Of a stretch of 64,000 nucleotides of DNA, positions 29,473 through 40,859 are shown piece by piece. The notes below the pieces were generated by a model. That model saw nothing but the letters and a program-made list of their open reading frames with translations. It searched no databases and was not told where the DNA came from. The position numbers were made by a program, and so were the translations under genes. The DNA is taken from positions 2,604,001 to 2,668,000 of the forward strand of contig CP079215.1 in the NCBI GenBank assembly GCA_019316985.1, read 5' to 3'. The stretch comes from Paraniabella defluvii. GTDB lineage: Bacteria > Bacteroidota > Bacteroidia > Chitinophagales > Chitinophagaceae. The number at the start of each line of letters is the position of its first letter. Position 1 is the stretch's first letter.

Positions 29473-32400
29473 TTAAAACGTAACATTTAGACCTAAAGAA
29501 TATTTTCTTTGATACGGGTAGGCCCATCCATATCCGTCAACTATTGATTCGGGGTCAAGGTATTTTTTGATTTTAGAAAATTCGGTAATGTTGTCGCCGG
29601 TAAAGAATAATCTTAGGCGGTCAATTCCTATTTTCTTTGTGAACTGTTGCGGAAGCGTATACCCGACAGTTATATTCTTAACCCGTAAATATGCTGCATT
29701 CAGCAAATATTTTGTTTGTGCCATATCCAGTCCATAGTCTTTTCCTCCTTCATGGTAATTGTTGTCTGCCAGCCATGATTGTAGTACCGGGTAGTAGGAA
29801 TTTAAATTGGCGTCGGCCAGCCCCGCATCAATATATGCCTTAGGATAACCGGCTCTTTCTTCGGCGGAGGCTGCTTCAGGCCGGTAAAAATCAAGCAGCC
29901 AGGGATACATATTGGCATAAGGTTGCTGATAAAGACCCCAAAACAGATAGTGTTGGGGATAGTAATCCATTTTGCCTACACCTTGTAAAAACACAGACAG
30001 GTCGATATTATTCCATGAAAGGTCAACGTTAAAGGAATACCTGTACCTGGCCTGGCTGTTACCAATAATTTTTAAGTCCTTAGGATCTTTATCGCTAAGT
30101 CCCTGGATGATTTTTTTATCTCCATCCTGGTCAATATACTTTGGCCAACCGGGTACAATTTCAAGGGCTCCCCAGGAATAATTGCTGATTGGTCCAGGGT
30201 AGCTATATCGGCTTCATCTTTAAAAAAGCCGTCACTTTCCAGTCCCCATATCTCTCCCACTGTTTGTCCTTGCCTCCATGCGGCCGAGAATAAGCCAAGA
30301 GGATTGTCGTATTTCGTGATTTTGCTTTTACTATCCCATAGTTGTCCCTTCAAGGAATATGTAAATGGCTTGTTGGCAATGTTAAAACTGTTGTTGTATC
30401 CAACAGTTAATTCCCAGCCGTTTGTTGACATGTCTGCAGCATTTTGTTGAGGAGCATTACTACCCAAAACAGCCGGCAGCACTTTTGCAGGCCCTAACAT
30501 GCCTGTAGTTTTTCTTACATAATAATCAAAGGTGATGTTTAAGTGGTTTTTAAGAAATCCCAGATCCGTACCAAAGTTGTTGGAAGTAACACTTTCCCAT
30601 GTATAGTTGTTAGGGTCAACTGAGAGGTTAGGCGCCGCTGTAACGGGCAGGCGATTGCCCCTATTAGATAACCGGAAGTTCCTATAGGCAGGTTTTGAAG
30701 ATAGCCATAGTAGGAAACGGACTGATTACCTTGTTTAGCGTAGGATGCACGTAATTTAAAATTCGATACTACGTCATTCATGCTGTTCCAGAAGTTTTCT
30801 TTATTAATCACCCATGCGCCGGAAACTCCCGGGGTAAATGCCCATCTGTTATTGGGTGGAAACCTGGATGAACCGTCTCGCCTGGCAATAAAATCAAGTA
30901 TATAACGATCCTTAAAGGAGTAATTTAAACGGCCGAAATAGCTTCGGATAGCATAATCATAATAGGAGCTTCCGAAACCAGACTGAGAGATCGATGCCGA
31001 AGTATTGTCGACTGTTAAAGAAATATAGGGCAGGTCTCTTGAGATAAGCTGGTTGCGGCTCGCTGAAGTAGGATCCCACTGGTAATATTCCTGGTTGTAG
31101 CCTGCCGTTAATGCAAAATTGTGTTCCCTATTTTTTTATTATAGTTGGCAAACAGGTCATAAATATCCTGCACAACCGTTCCATTTACTGCAGTAATATA
31201 GCCCGGAACATTAACGAGTCGAACATCATTAGGCCCGTATCCTACCTGAAACGGAAGGCTGGAATAATTGCCTTTCCAGAGTTCCCGCTTATTACTCATC
31301 GATCCTGTAATAACGAGGTCTTTATCAAAAAAGCTAAGTACCCCTCTGAGGATGTTATTAAATCCAAAACGGGTTTCAAGGTTTCTGCCACCATCAACCA
31401 GTCCTCCCGCCAAAATGCCGGCGCTGTTATTACCCCAGGTGCCATCGGGGTTCTTAGGCACGTTAACAGGTTGGGTATAGTAAACATCTGTTACATTGTA
31501 GGTGGGTAAATCTTTTTTCAGCTGGTAGATGGTTATGTTGTCTTCTATTTTCAGCCAGGACAATGGGTTGATCCCTAAATTGCCTCTGAAGCCGCTTCTC
31601 GTCCAGTCATTCTTTGTTAATTTAATAAGACCATTCTCTTTGGTATAATCGGCAGATAACAGGTAGTTGATGGGCATTTTTCCTGAAGACGACCCGCTAA
31701 AAGCAAGATTGTGATAATGAGAAAAGTTGCTTTTACTAAAAAAGTAATCGTTAAAATTATTGCTTCCCATATAAGCCCACTGTGCCGGATCGTCTGGATT
31801 GGGTCTGACATCTTCTATCGATGGATCCTCGGAGCGCTGCTTTGCCCATTCCTGCTCCCAGGAAAGAATGTGCCATAGGAGTTATCATTCCAGGGCGAAT
31901 TTTCAAGGGCTACGCGTCTTAGTTTTTTGTAAATATAAGGGTCGGTAATAGGGTCGGGCATCACCGTTCTTTTGGATAAGGCAAAGTAGTTATTGTATGA
32001 TATCGTTTGACGGCCTCCCAGCTTTCCCTTTTTAGTTTCGATCATCAAAACCCCGAAAGCCGCCCGGGCTCCATAAATAGCAGCGGTTCCTCCATCTCTC
32101 AGCGTTGTGATAGACTCAATATCGGTTGGATTCAATCTTAGCATATCATCTATCTGAGATGCTATCCCGTCGATCAGGATCAACGGCGATCCGCCGCCGC
32201 CATTAATGGACCCCATTCCCTGATATTGATGTTAGGAGTAGCGCCTGGCGCACCGCCGGCATAAGAAATATTAAGTCCTGCACTTAATCCCTGCAATCCC
32301 TGCAAGACGTTGGCAACAGGACGGTCGGAAATTTTCTTGCCTGCAATCTGGTCTACCGCACCTGCCACATTGGTTCGCTTACGGGTGCCGTAGCCTACAA

Positions 32401-32714
32401 CCACTACCTCATCCAAGCCCTGTGTATTTTTTTAAGAACAATATTTATGGTGCCGGAGACGCCGGTTTCAAAATCTTCGGTGGAATAGCCTACTGCCGAA
32501 ACTGTTAGCAGATCTTTTGAATTGGCCGATACGCTAAAAAACCTGCGCTGTCAGCCAGCACTGCCATACTCGTTCCTTTTACAGAAATGGTGGCACCTGG
32601 TATAGCGGCCCCGGTTTCGTCTTTTACGGTGCCGGTTATTTGCCTGGTTTGTGCAACAACTGATGTAACCGCAAATAAGAAAAACAGCAAAGTAGATAGT
32701 TTTAAATTACTCAT
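29473..32714 (-). CDS. SusC/RagA TonB-linked outer-membrane transporter (frameshifted)
   Basis: The beta-barrel channel of a SusCD pair, powered by TonB-ExbBD. The signal peptide (LSTLLFFLFAVTSVVAQ) is followed by the carboxypeptidase-like domain QITGTVKDETGAAIPGATISVKGT. Next come the TonB-box region MDEVVVVGYGTRKR and the plug (VAGAVDQIAGKKISDRPVANVLQGLQG). IESITTLRDGGTAAIYGARAAFGVLMIETKKG is the SusC signature. The barrel ends YQRKYSLGLNVTF. It has no extra N-terminal STN domain, so anti-sigma signalling is not expected. Indels are numerous. Length is about 1080 residues. A TetR-type operator overlaps its predicted promoter. Confidence 0.94.
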
Positions 32715-32876
32715 TGCAATTGTTTTAAACTAATAAATATATAGTGAGAGATACAAGTTGCTTTTAAAGCCTTTATTATTTAAGGCACAAATGATACTAA
32801 AAAACACATATCGGGCATGCACAGGCCTAAAGAAGAATGCAGTTTGGGATTTATGGTATTCTACTATTTGCCAAAA

Positions 32877-32909
32877 CAAATTTAAATTGAATGTACGTTC
32901 AATTTAAAT
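32877..32909 (-). promoter_or_regulatory. susC promoter and TetR-type operator, site 1
   Basis: A 30-bp palindrome (32880-32909) is centred on TTGAATGTACGTTCAA with one mismatched pair. On the minus strand a perfect -7 box TAAATTTG occupies 32884-32877 and overlaps the palindrome, pointing toward susC (start 32714, leader about 158 nt). The same 16-bp core recurs at site 2. The 617 bp between susC and the TetR gene hold these two sites and otherwise nothing recognised. Confidence 0.7.
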
Positions 32910-33164
32910 AATAAATATTTTTTGCGCAAACGTTTGCATGTGCTGAAGGCTGCGGAATGCAACCTGCGCTGTACTCCTGCCAGTGCATGGAAAAGGATAT
33001 TCTCATTTTGTGTGGTTTAAAATGATTTGGTGATATTAATACGTCGCGCCTTTGGCCCCCAAACAATTCTGTTGATCAACTTTAAAATCCGTTTTTACGG
33101 AACGGTAACCCTACTTCCACTGTTTTTCAGCTTGTCAAAAATATATGGCATTACAATAGTAAAA

Positions 33165-33207
33165 AAATTAATTGAATGAACATTCAATTAATTTAATATT
33201 ATTTTTG
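33165..33207 (+). promoter_or_regulatory. tetR promoter and TetR-type operator, site 2
   Basis: Perfect 14-bp arms, 33165-33178 and 33181-33194, flank AA, with core TTGAATGAACATTCAA. A perfect -7 box TATTTTTG (33200-33207) follows 5 nt later on the plus strand, so the operator covers the -33 position of the predicted tetR promoter. Shared core with site 1: TTGAATGWACRTTCAA. Confidence 0.72.
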
Positions 33208-33331
33208 TGTTACCTGTTTTTTAACTGGCGGGGTTTGATTATATTTAGGTGTAATAAAAAAACCTTCTGGCAAACGGCTGTAATAGTGCTTCATTATTTA
33301 CCGGTATAAAGCCAACTCTAATTTAACTACC

Positions 33332-33927
33332 ATGGGAAGACGAAGCTTGAAAGAAGCAAGACAAAAAGAAATTATCGAGGTGTTTTTACAATAGCCAAAC
33401 AGGAAGGCCTGGAAAATGCTTCCCTCGCTAAAACGGCTGAACTGGCAGGAATGAACCCCAGTTTGATTATACATTATTTTAAAAGCCGTGAGCAGTTGGT
33501 TTACGGACTTATTCAGTTTATACTGGATCGCTACCTGGAGATATTTAATGTTCCCGCCGCTGCTAACAGCACTCCTAAAACGATACTGCTGAAAATTATC
33601 GACAATGTTTTTTCAAAAAAATGGAATATTTTATTTGACGATAGCGTTTCTTATAGCTGCTATGCATTGGCTTTGCGCGACGAGACTATTGCAGCCCGTT
33701 ATCGGCAGTTGCTTGATACTTTACGTAAGAATATGGAGCAATATATAAAAGATTGCAAGAAGGAGGGTTTGCTTCAGGTGGCTAATCCTGCCGTAACCGC
33801 CGATCTGATTTTTGTATTGGTAGACGGGGCTTATTATTATTTAAGCCTGGTAAAAGACAAAAAGGACTATGATGCCGGGTTGAAACGCTATAAGAAGCAG
33901 GCGCTTGCACTGCTAAATTTTACTTAG
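33332..33927 (+). CDS. TetR/AcrR family transcriptional regulator (one frameshift)
   Basis: A DNA-binding repressor. The start MGRRSLKEARQKEIIEVF leads, after a one-base shift near 33390, into TIAKQEGLENASLAKTAELAGMNPSLIIHYFKSREQLV. This is the TetR helix-turn-helix followed by the conserved YYFxSREQL-like helix 4. The C-terminal helical domain (to residue about 197) has FDDSVSYSCYALALRDETIAARY and would bind an unknown ligand. Two palindromes with one core sequence lie in the divergent region, one over its own promoter and one over the susC promoter. It is therefore the likely repressor of both. The 3' end overlaps the convergent neighbour by 8 bp. Confidence 0.9.
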
Positions 33928-34219
33928 GCTTTTTTAATACAATGGCTGCAGTGGCCACAAGTGCTATAGATAACCAGGCAAGATTGCAGATCAGGTTGGG
34001 GCCATCTCCCATGTACACGGCATGAATAATCAGTCCCAGGGCACCTAAAATATTCAATACATGATAGGTGGGCCTATCTGCTTTTACTTTGTTAAAGCTT
34101 ACAAGCACGTAAGCGAGTAAGTAAAACCCGGTACCCAACCAGCCAACAAATGACGATACGGACTCACTTACAAATGCTTTTAATAAAAAGGCTGCTATCA
34201 GTAGTTGGGAAGGAAACAT
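33920..34219 (-). CDS. Small four-helix membrane protein (CBU_0592-like)
   Basis: An intact 99-residue integral membrane protein. Hydrophobic segments are around residues 4-17, 23-42, 54-69 and 76-93, with short polar links such as NKVKADRPTYHVLN and MGDGPNLICNL. The pattern GWLGTGFYLLAYVLVSFNKVKADRPTYHVLNILGALGLIIHA resembles the CBU_0592 family of bacterial membrane proteins, whose function is unknown. It starts 7 nt after the end of the peptide-binding protein gene on the same strand, so the two may be cotranscribed. Confidence 0.6.
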   Translation of the reverse strand: MFPSQLLIAAFLLKAFVSESVSSFVGWLGTGFYLLAYVLVSFNKVKADRPTYHVLNILGALGLIIHAVYMGDGPNLICNLAWLSIALVATAAIVLKKPK

Positions 34220-34226
34220 GCTTTAG

Positions 34227-35882
34227 TTAGTTTATTTTCGTTTTTCGGAGTTCCAGCAGATTTAAAGCGTTAGACGGAAAGCCGCTTATATTTTTTTGTA
34301 CGAGGTGTATAACCTTATCGTACCATAAGGGTATTACCGGCGCATCGTCCATTACCAGCTGATCGGCTTTCCGGTATAAGGTATAGCGGATTGAATCGTT
34401 GGTTTCTCTGATAGCCTGCTCAAACACCCTGTCAAACGCCGGGTTTTTATACCTCGTATAGTTAGGCGGTGCAGGATTTTTTGAATAAAAAACGGAAAGA
34501 TAATTTTCGGCATCGGGGTAATCTGCGATCCATCCACCGCGGAAAAAAGCGGCTTTGGATCCTGAAGTCATCTCGAATAACAGCGATTTCTGAACCACCT
34601 CCACCTGTACCGGCAGGCCTATTTCTTCGAGTTGCCGTGCTATAAAATTGCCAAAATCTGCGTAAATGGAAATGGTTAACAACTTAACGGGTAAGAGCCC
34701 TTTTCCCCGGGGAAGCCTGCTTCTTTTAAGAGCTGCGCGGCCTTAGCCGGATTGTAGGTATACCCCTTTACTGCAGAATCGTTAAAAGAGGGCAGCCCCA
34801 TGGGAACAAAACCGCTTTCGGCCGGGGTGCCTAACGAATTTCGCAGGTACAAAATCATTTTGCGACGATCAAAACCATAATTAATGGCCTGTCTGACCTT
34901 TTTCAACCGGAGCGGGGAGTTCTTTACAATGGGATTGCTGGTGTCTACCAAAATACCCAGGTACTCTATATTTAAGTAAGGTTGTGTTTGCAACTCGATC
35001 TTATCTTTCCATACATCGCGCAGCGTGCCTTTTTTCGTAAGCACCTCGTCTTTAAAGCTTGGGTCGAGCTCGTTGATAAAATCGAGTTGTCCCTGCCTGA
35101 ATAAAAGGAATTCGGTGGCACGGCTGTCTTTAAAACTTATTTTAATGCCATCGAGATAAGGAGGCGGTTGCCGGCACTGTCTCTTTCAAAATAGTTTTCA
35201 TTTTTAGCGAAGATCAATGCCTGTCCTTCTTCCCATTTTACAAATTTAAACGGGCCGCTGCCTACCGGATGGCGGCGAAAATCTTTGCCATACAGCTTAA
35301 CTGCTTCGGGAGCTACTATAGAACAATACTGCATAGACAAAATACCCAGTATAGGCTGATAGGGTTGTAGCAGCCTGAGCTGAAAAGTGGTATCGTTTAA
35401 TGCGGTAAACGGTTGAATGCTGTCTACCTTGCCGTTAAAGATCCAGGCACCCGGGCTGGCGGTAGCAGCTTCAATGATCCGATTTAGGCTGAACGCTACA
35501 TCGGCCGCAACCAGCCGTCGTCCTTTGCTTTGAGGAAAGCAGGCGTCATTGTGGAACAGCACGTCGGGCCGTAGATAAAATGTATATATTCTTTTGTCAT
35601 CAGAGATCTCCCAGCGGGTAGCGATGGAAGGCTTAATGTTTAAACTATCATCGATCTCTACCAGCGTGCTGAACAGCTGGTGTGCGGGCCACATGGTAGA
35701 CTGGTTTTTAGCGAAAGCAGGATCGAGCGATGCAATGCCTGTATACTCATTATAATGAAATATTTTTTTCCTGACCTGCTTCTGGTAGAGCAGGCGCTGA
35801 TGAAGAGCAGTATGCAAAAGCTATGCACCAGGCGCGCGGGGCACGCCTGCCCTGGTTGTAAGCCCCGCGTGGAATAAGCCAT
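34227..35882 (-). CDS. Peptide/oligopeptide ABC transporter substrate-binding lipoprotein (frameshifted)
   Basis: An extracytoplasmic solute-binding protein of family 5 (OppA/DppA). A hydrophobic segment and lipobox, VHSFCILLFISACS, follow an unusual 20-residue leader from the ATG at 35880-35882; a GTG start at the Val is an alternative. SLDPAFAKNQSTMWPAHQLFSTLVEIDDSLNIKPSIATRWEISDDKRIYTFYLRPDVLFHND is the family signature. HPVGSGPFKFVKWEEGQ and VRQAINYGFDRRKMI follow, then YNPAKAAQLLKEAGFP. The C-terminus has GGWIADYPDAENYLSVFYS. Indels are near 35760, 35140-35050 and 34680. No permease or ATPase gene is nearby, so it may work with an unlinked importer. Confidence 0.86.
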
Positions 35883-35973
35883 ATATTGCATATATACAAT
35901 GTAATACCGTTTATCAATTTATAAAAACATATTTAAGGTTGAACGGTTAAATTTACACTTCAATCGTGGGTGT

Positions 35974-37630
35974 ATGCTTAAAAACTTTTCCAAAATAGTT
36001 GTTTTATTTTTTTATTGTCGTAGCTGTGGTGCCGGCGCAGGGGCAATTAGGTGTTGCTAAAAAAGCTTTACCAGGCAGGATACCCTTAGAGGGAGCAATG
36101 GCGCAGGACGTAGCTGGTGGGATGTTACGCGCTATGATATTCACGTAAAGCCTGATATCCCTGACAGGCAGATCAGCGGTTTTGTGGACATCGGGTTAAA
36201 AGTAATGGGTAGGCCGGGTAAAACGATGCAGATAGACCTGCAGGAACCAATGCAAATAGAAAAAATAGCGTTTGTTGGGGAGCAGATACCGGTGTCTTTT
36301 ACAAGAGAAGGAAATGTATACTGGCTGAGCCTCCAACGGAGCCTGGTTGCCAATACCGAAAAAAAAGATCAGGATCTATTTTAAGGGTAAACCTAAAGTG
36401 GCCTTACGCGCACCCTGGGATGGCGGATGGATCTTTGGCAAAGACGAAAAAGGCCGCGACTGGTCAGCGTAGCCTGCCAGGGGCTGGGTGCCAGCGTATG
36501 GTATCCCTGTAAAGACTACCAGGGCGATGAACCGGATAAGGGCGCTTCCTGGCTATAACAGTACCTGATACTTTAGTGGCTGTGGGCAATGGCCGCCTGG
36601 CAGGACAACAAAAAAACAGCGATGGTACCACCACCTGGACCTGGACGGTAAAGAACCCAATCAATAACTATAATATCATTCCATATATAGGCAAATATGT
36701 AAACTTTAAAGATAAGATGAAGGGGAGAAAGGGGAGCTGGACCTGGATTACTGGGTACTGGATTATAACCTGGAAAAAGCTAAAAAACAGTTCGCTGTAG
36801 TTAAACCGATGATACATTGCTTTGAGAGCTGGATGGGACCTTATCCTTTTTACGAAGACAGCTATAAGCTGGTAGATGCGCCTCACCTTGGAATGGAGCA
36901 CCAGAGTGCAGTGGCTTATGGTAACAAATACGGAATGGGCTACCTGGGTAAGGACTTAAGCGAAGTGGCTGGGGACTGAAATTCGATTTTATTATTATTC
37001 ATGAAAGCGGGCATGAGTGGTTTGCCAACAATATCACCTCTAAAGATATTGCTGATATGTGGATCCACGAAAGCTTTACCAATTACAGTGAAACCATGTT
37101 TACCGAATGCGAGTTTGGTAAGAAGGCAGGCAGCGAATATGTGATCGGTACCCGTAAAAATATAGCTAATGATATACCCATTATCGGTACTTACGGAGTG
37201 AATGAAGAGGGGAGTGGCGATATGTATTACAAGGGAGGCAATATGCTGCATACGATCAGGCAGGTTATTGATAATGATGCTTTATTCAAGAGTATATTGA
37301 GAGGCCTTAATAAAGACTTTTATCACAAAACAGTAACCACACGGGAGGTGGAGCAATACATGACTCAAAAAAGCAAAAAGACCTGAGTAAGATCTTTGAT
37401 CAATACCTGCGTACGACGCAGATACCGGAATTGCAATATAAAAAAGAAGGAGAATCTGTATTATACAAATGGAGCAATGCTGTAAAAGGATTTAATATGC
37501 CGGTTTTATTAAGCAACGGGCGTTGGCTGAACCCTTCCGGAAACTTTCAGAAAATAAGCCTTAAGGAAGTAGGGGTGCAATAAACGTGGTGCCCGATTTT
37601 TACATAACCGTTAAAGAAATAGGAAATTAA
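35974..37630 (+). CDS. M1 family metallopeptidase (aminopeptidase N-like; many frameshifts)
   Basis: A zinc peptidase probably exported to the periplasm or surface. The start is a hydrophobic signal (MLKNFSKIVVLFF). The N-terminal beta-domain has WWDVTRYDIHVKPDIPDRQISG and LRAPWDGGW. The catalytic domain carries LGMEHQSAVAYGN, in the place of the GAMEN exopeptidase motif, and the zinc site FIIIHESGHEWFANN with the third ligand Glu in WIHESFTNY. It ends FYITVKEIGN. At least six indels occur. Length is about 550 residues, shorter than E. coli PepN, so the C-terminal helical domain is small. Peptide specificity is not predictable. Confidence 0.84.
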
Positions 37631-37791
37631 ACTGCTTTTCATTTTTTGCTACTTAAAATGTTCTAAGTTTGAAGCCGTGTTGGCCGGGTGTGTTTTAAGC
37701 AAAGTGATCCTGAAGCGTTCTCGAAACATAATTGTGATGATGAGCACAATAACCGGTTAACAGTAATGTAAACTAAAGCGGCAACTTTATA

Positions 37792-39320
37792 ATGAGTGCG
37801 AAAATCAGGCGGCAGAGTATTATTTCTTCATTGGTTAGTTATTTTGGTTTTGCCATTGGTTTGCTAAATATGTTCTTTTTTTTGTAAGGGAGGGACTTTT
37901 TACCAGCACCGAATATGGTCTTACCCGCATTTTTACAGATGTAGCGTCGTTAATGGCCTCCCTCTCAACTCTGGCGATGCCATCTTTTATTTACAAGTTT
38001 TATCCTTATTATAATGACAATTTAAAGCCGGGTAAAAGCGATATGTTGGCCTGGGCTGCTCTTGTGAGTTTAATGGGCTTCCTTATAGTAACAGTGCTTG
38101 GGCTAACTTTTAAGGAGTTGGTGTATAAAAAATACAGCGCTAATTCGCCTTTATTTGTAACTTATTATTACTGGGTTTTTCCCATGGGTTTGGGCTTAAC
38201 TCTTTTTAATGTACTGGAGGCATTTGCATGGAATCTGCATAAATCGGTATTTACAGCTTTTTTAAAAGAGGTGGAGTGGCGTTTTATTATTACCATTCTT
38301 ATTGTGCTATTTTTTTCAATGTAATTCCCGATTTTGACTTATTTATTAAGCTGTACTCCTTTACGTATTTAGGTATTGCAACAACTCTTTTGGCATATCT
38401 GGTACTAACCAAGCAGGCCCATTTTGTTTTTAGTATAAGCCGCGTCACCAAAAAGTTTCTTAAAAAAATAGCCCGTTTTAGCTTTTTTATGTATGGCACC
38501 AGCGTAATAGTTACCCTATCTTCTGTTTTTGATTCTTTTGTGATAGGGGGGCCACGATGGATGATGGCATGGCGAAAGTGGGCATATTTACACTGGCATA
38601 TACGCTAACAAGTTTGATACAGGCACCACAACGGGGTATTATTGCAGCTACAATTCCTCATTTAGCTAAGGCCTGGAAGGATAAGAACATGCATTCTATT
38701 CAAAATATTTATTACCGGTCTTCTATTAATCAAATTGTTTTCGCGGTTCTAATGTTAATGTTAATCACGCTGAATTATAAGAATGCTGTTGTTACATTTA
38801 ATATTAATGCGGAGTATTTATTAGGGTTCAATGCCTTTATTATACTGGGGTTTACCAGACTGGTTGATATGGGCACGGGTGTTAATGCTCAAATTATAGG
38901 CACTTCAAATTACTGGAGATTTGAATTGCTTAGCGGCCTTGTGTTGCTGGTGTTAATGCTTCCACTTAATTATCTTCTTACGAAACATTTTGATATTATT
39001 GGTCCATCCTTTGCCAACCTCATTTCTTTTTCTATTTATAACACCGTCAGGATTGTTTTCTCTGGAAGAAGTTTAGGTTGTTTCCTTTTACGATGAAATC
39101 GCTTTATACTGTATTACTTGGCTTTGTTGTTTTTATCATTACGTGGTTACTATTTAATAACCTGGGCGGTTGGTCAGGGCTATTTACCAGGACTATATTT
39201 GCACTGGTATTATTTATCGGAGGAGTTCTGCTGTTAAAACCTTCTCCCGATATTAAACCGGTTTGGGATTCCTTATTCAACCGGGTAGCTCCCGGTAAAC
39301 GTAAAGAGAACCAGGATTAA
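37792..39320 (+). CDS. Polysaccharide/lipid-linked oligosaccharide flippase, Wzx-like (frameshifted)
   Basis: A polytopic membrane protein of the MOP/polysaccharide-transport superfamily. The start MSAKIRRQSIISSLVSYFGFAIGLLNMFFF, then FTSTEYGLTRIFTDVASLMASLSTLAMPSF, is typical of Wzx proteins. About 12-14 hydrophobic segments follow. FVIGATMDDGMAKVGIFTLAYTLTSLIQAPQRGI and VDMGTGVNAQIIGTSNYWRFEL are conserved middle motifs of this group. Indels lie near 37887, 38320, 38550 and 39070. Length is about 508 residues. No glycosyltransferase cluster surrounds it, so the lipid-linked substrate is unknown. A metallophosphoesterase gene starts 11 nt downstream. Confidence 0.83.
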
Positions 39321-39331
39321 CTAAAATACCT

Positions 39332-40167
39332 ATGAATCGCAGAAAATTTACAAAGATACTGGCGACCCTGGGCGGAGCATCGGCCATAACGGGGCTGTAT
39401 GCCTGGCAGGTAGAGCCCTTCAGGCTGGAATTTGTGCAGAAGAAAATGCCCGTAAAAAATTTGCCCGGCATGTTGAGAGGCAAAATACTGATGCAGATAA
39501 GTGATATGCATGTAGGCAGGACCGACAAAGATTTCCTGATACGGTCGTTAAAAGAAGCACAGCGCTACCGGCCGGATATTGTAGTGTATACCGGTGATTT
39601 TATAACTGAAAACGGCGGAGTTGAATTTGACGAATTGAACGAAGTATTAGATCATAAGGTGACGGGAAAGATAGGCACTGTGGGTATTTTAGGTAATCAT
39701 GATTATGGTATGGGATGGTCTCAGGCAGATGTGAGCAACAGGGTAACTTCCATGGCAACCGGTGCCGGTATTACTATGCTGAGGAATAGTGCCGTAGTTA
39801 TCGGCGGCCTTAGTATTATTGGAATAGACGATTTGTGGGGAACGAACTACAGGCCCGAGGTAGCTATGTTGCATTATACTGAGGGTACGCCCACTATTGT
39901 ATTGAGTCATAATCCGGATACCTGCGATGAGGATATATGGAAAAACTACAAGGGATGGATACTGTCGGGGCATACACACGGCGGACAGGTAAAGCCTCCT
40001 TTTTACAGGCGCCTGTTGTACCGGTAAATAACAAGAAGTATACCGCCGGTGAGATCGACCTTGATGATGGAAGGACGGTGTATATTAACCGGGCTCTGGG
40101 TTACAAATGGCAACTCCGTTTTAATGTAAGGCCGGAGATCACTATTTTCGAATTACAGCCCGGTTAA
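39332..40167 (+). CDS. Metallophosphoesterase, YkuE/YaeI-like, Tat signal (one frameshift)
   Basis: A calcineurin-fold phosphoesterase at the outer face of the inner membrane. MNRRKFTKILATLGGASAITGLYAW is a twin-arginine signal or anchor. The metal motifs are in order: ISDMHVGR, VYTGDFI, GNHDYGMG, LSHNPD and SGHTHGGQ. One indel near 40008 joins LQAPVVPVNNKKY, and the gene ends RPEITIFELQPG. Length is about 278 residues. Relatives hydrolyse lipid-linked phosphates such as UDP-2,3-diacylglucosamine analogues, but the substrate here is unknown. It may be cotranscribed with the upstream flippase. Confidence 0.9.
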
Positions 40168-40178
40168 GCTGCTGATGC

Positions 40179-40834
40179 TTACCATAATACATTGGCGGGT
40201 GTCAGCTCGTAAATAACACCAAAGCCGAAGCTATAATACAGGTTGGGATTATTGATACCCGCGCCGGTGCGGCCGTCCAGGTTTTTATTAAATAATCTTG
40301 CGTTACCTTCTGCCAGTAATTTCACCCGGTTGTTGAGCTTGTATTTTACACCTCCTCCCACAGGCATAACAAATCCTGTTTTGTCACCGCCCTCTTTTGG
40401 GCCTTCGGTAGACGAATAATTGAACAAAGTATAAACACCGGCACCCACATTCACAAATGGGGTAGCTTTATGTTTTTGTAAATCGATAAAATCATACTCT
40501 GCTTTCGCGCTTAACTCTGCCATTTCTGTCTGGAACTGGCCATTGGGTTTATAAGCCTGCGACGCTATATTGGTGTTGTCGCCTCTCATGCGGCCCCGAA
40601 GGCTTCGGCACGTACATACAGCTTATCCCAAACCTTTCGCCTGTACACCAGTGAGGCGTATAGCGACGTATGGCTGGCCAAAGAAGCATCAACCGCAAAT
40701 CTTCCGGAATAGCTGAGTGCTCCGAAGTTAAAACCAATGCTATTCTTCTGTGGATTAAATTTCTGCGCCGAAACGGTTAGAGAACCAATAATAAATGCTG
40801 AAGCTACAGCAAGTTTTTTTAGGGAACTGATCAT
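40179..40834 (-). CDS. Outer-membrane beta-barrel protein (one frameshift)
   Basis: A small outer-membrane protein of about 218 residues. The ATG at 40832-40834 gives the signal MISSLKKLAVASAFIIGSLTVSAQ. Alternating strands follow (SIGFNFGALSYSGRFAVDASL, KATPFVNVGAGVYTLFNYS, FVMPVGGGVKYKLNNRVKLLAEG), consistent with an eight-strand OmpX/OmpA-like barrel. The C-terminus is YYSFGFGVIYEL. The frame breaks near 40588. It starts 26 nt after gldN on the same strand and could be the last gene of that transcript. No gliding protein family was recognised in it. Confidence 0.7.
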
Positions 40835-40859
40835 AATAACAAAATTTGGGTCAAACAAC

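Noticed and set aside
24641..32714. Polysaccharide utilisation locus
   Set aside because: susC and susD are present but no glycoside hydrolase, lyase or sulfatase accompanies them; the only enzyme is a phospholipase C-type phosphoesterase.
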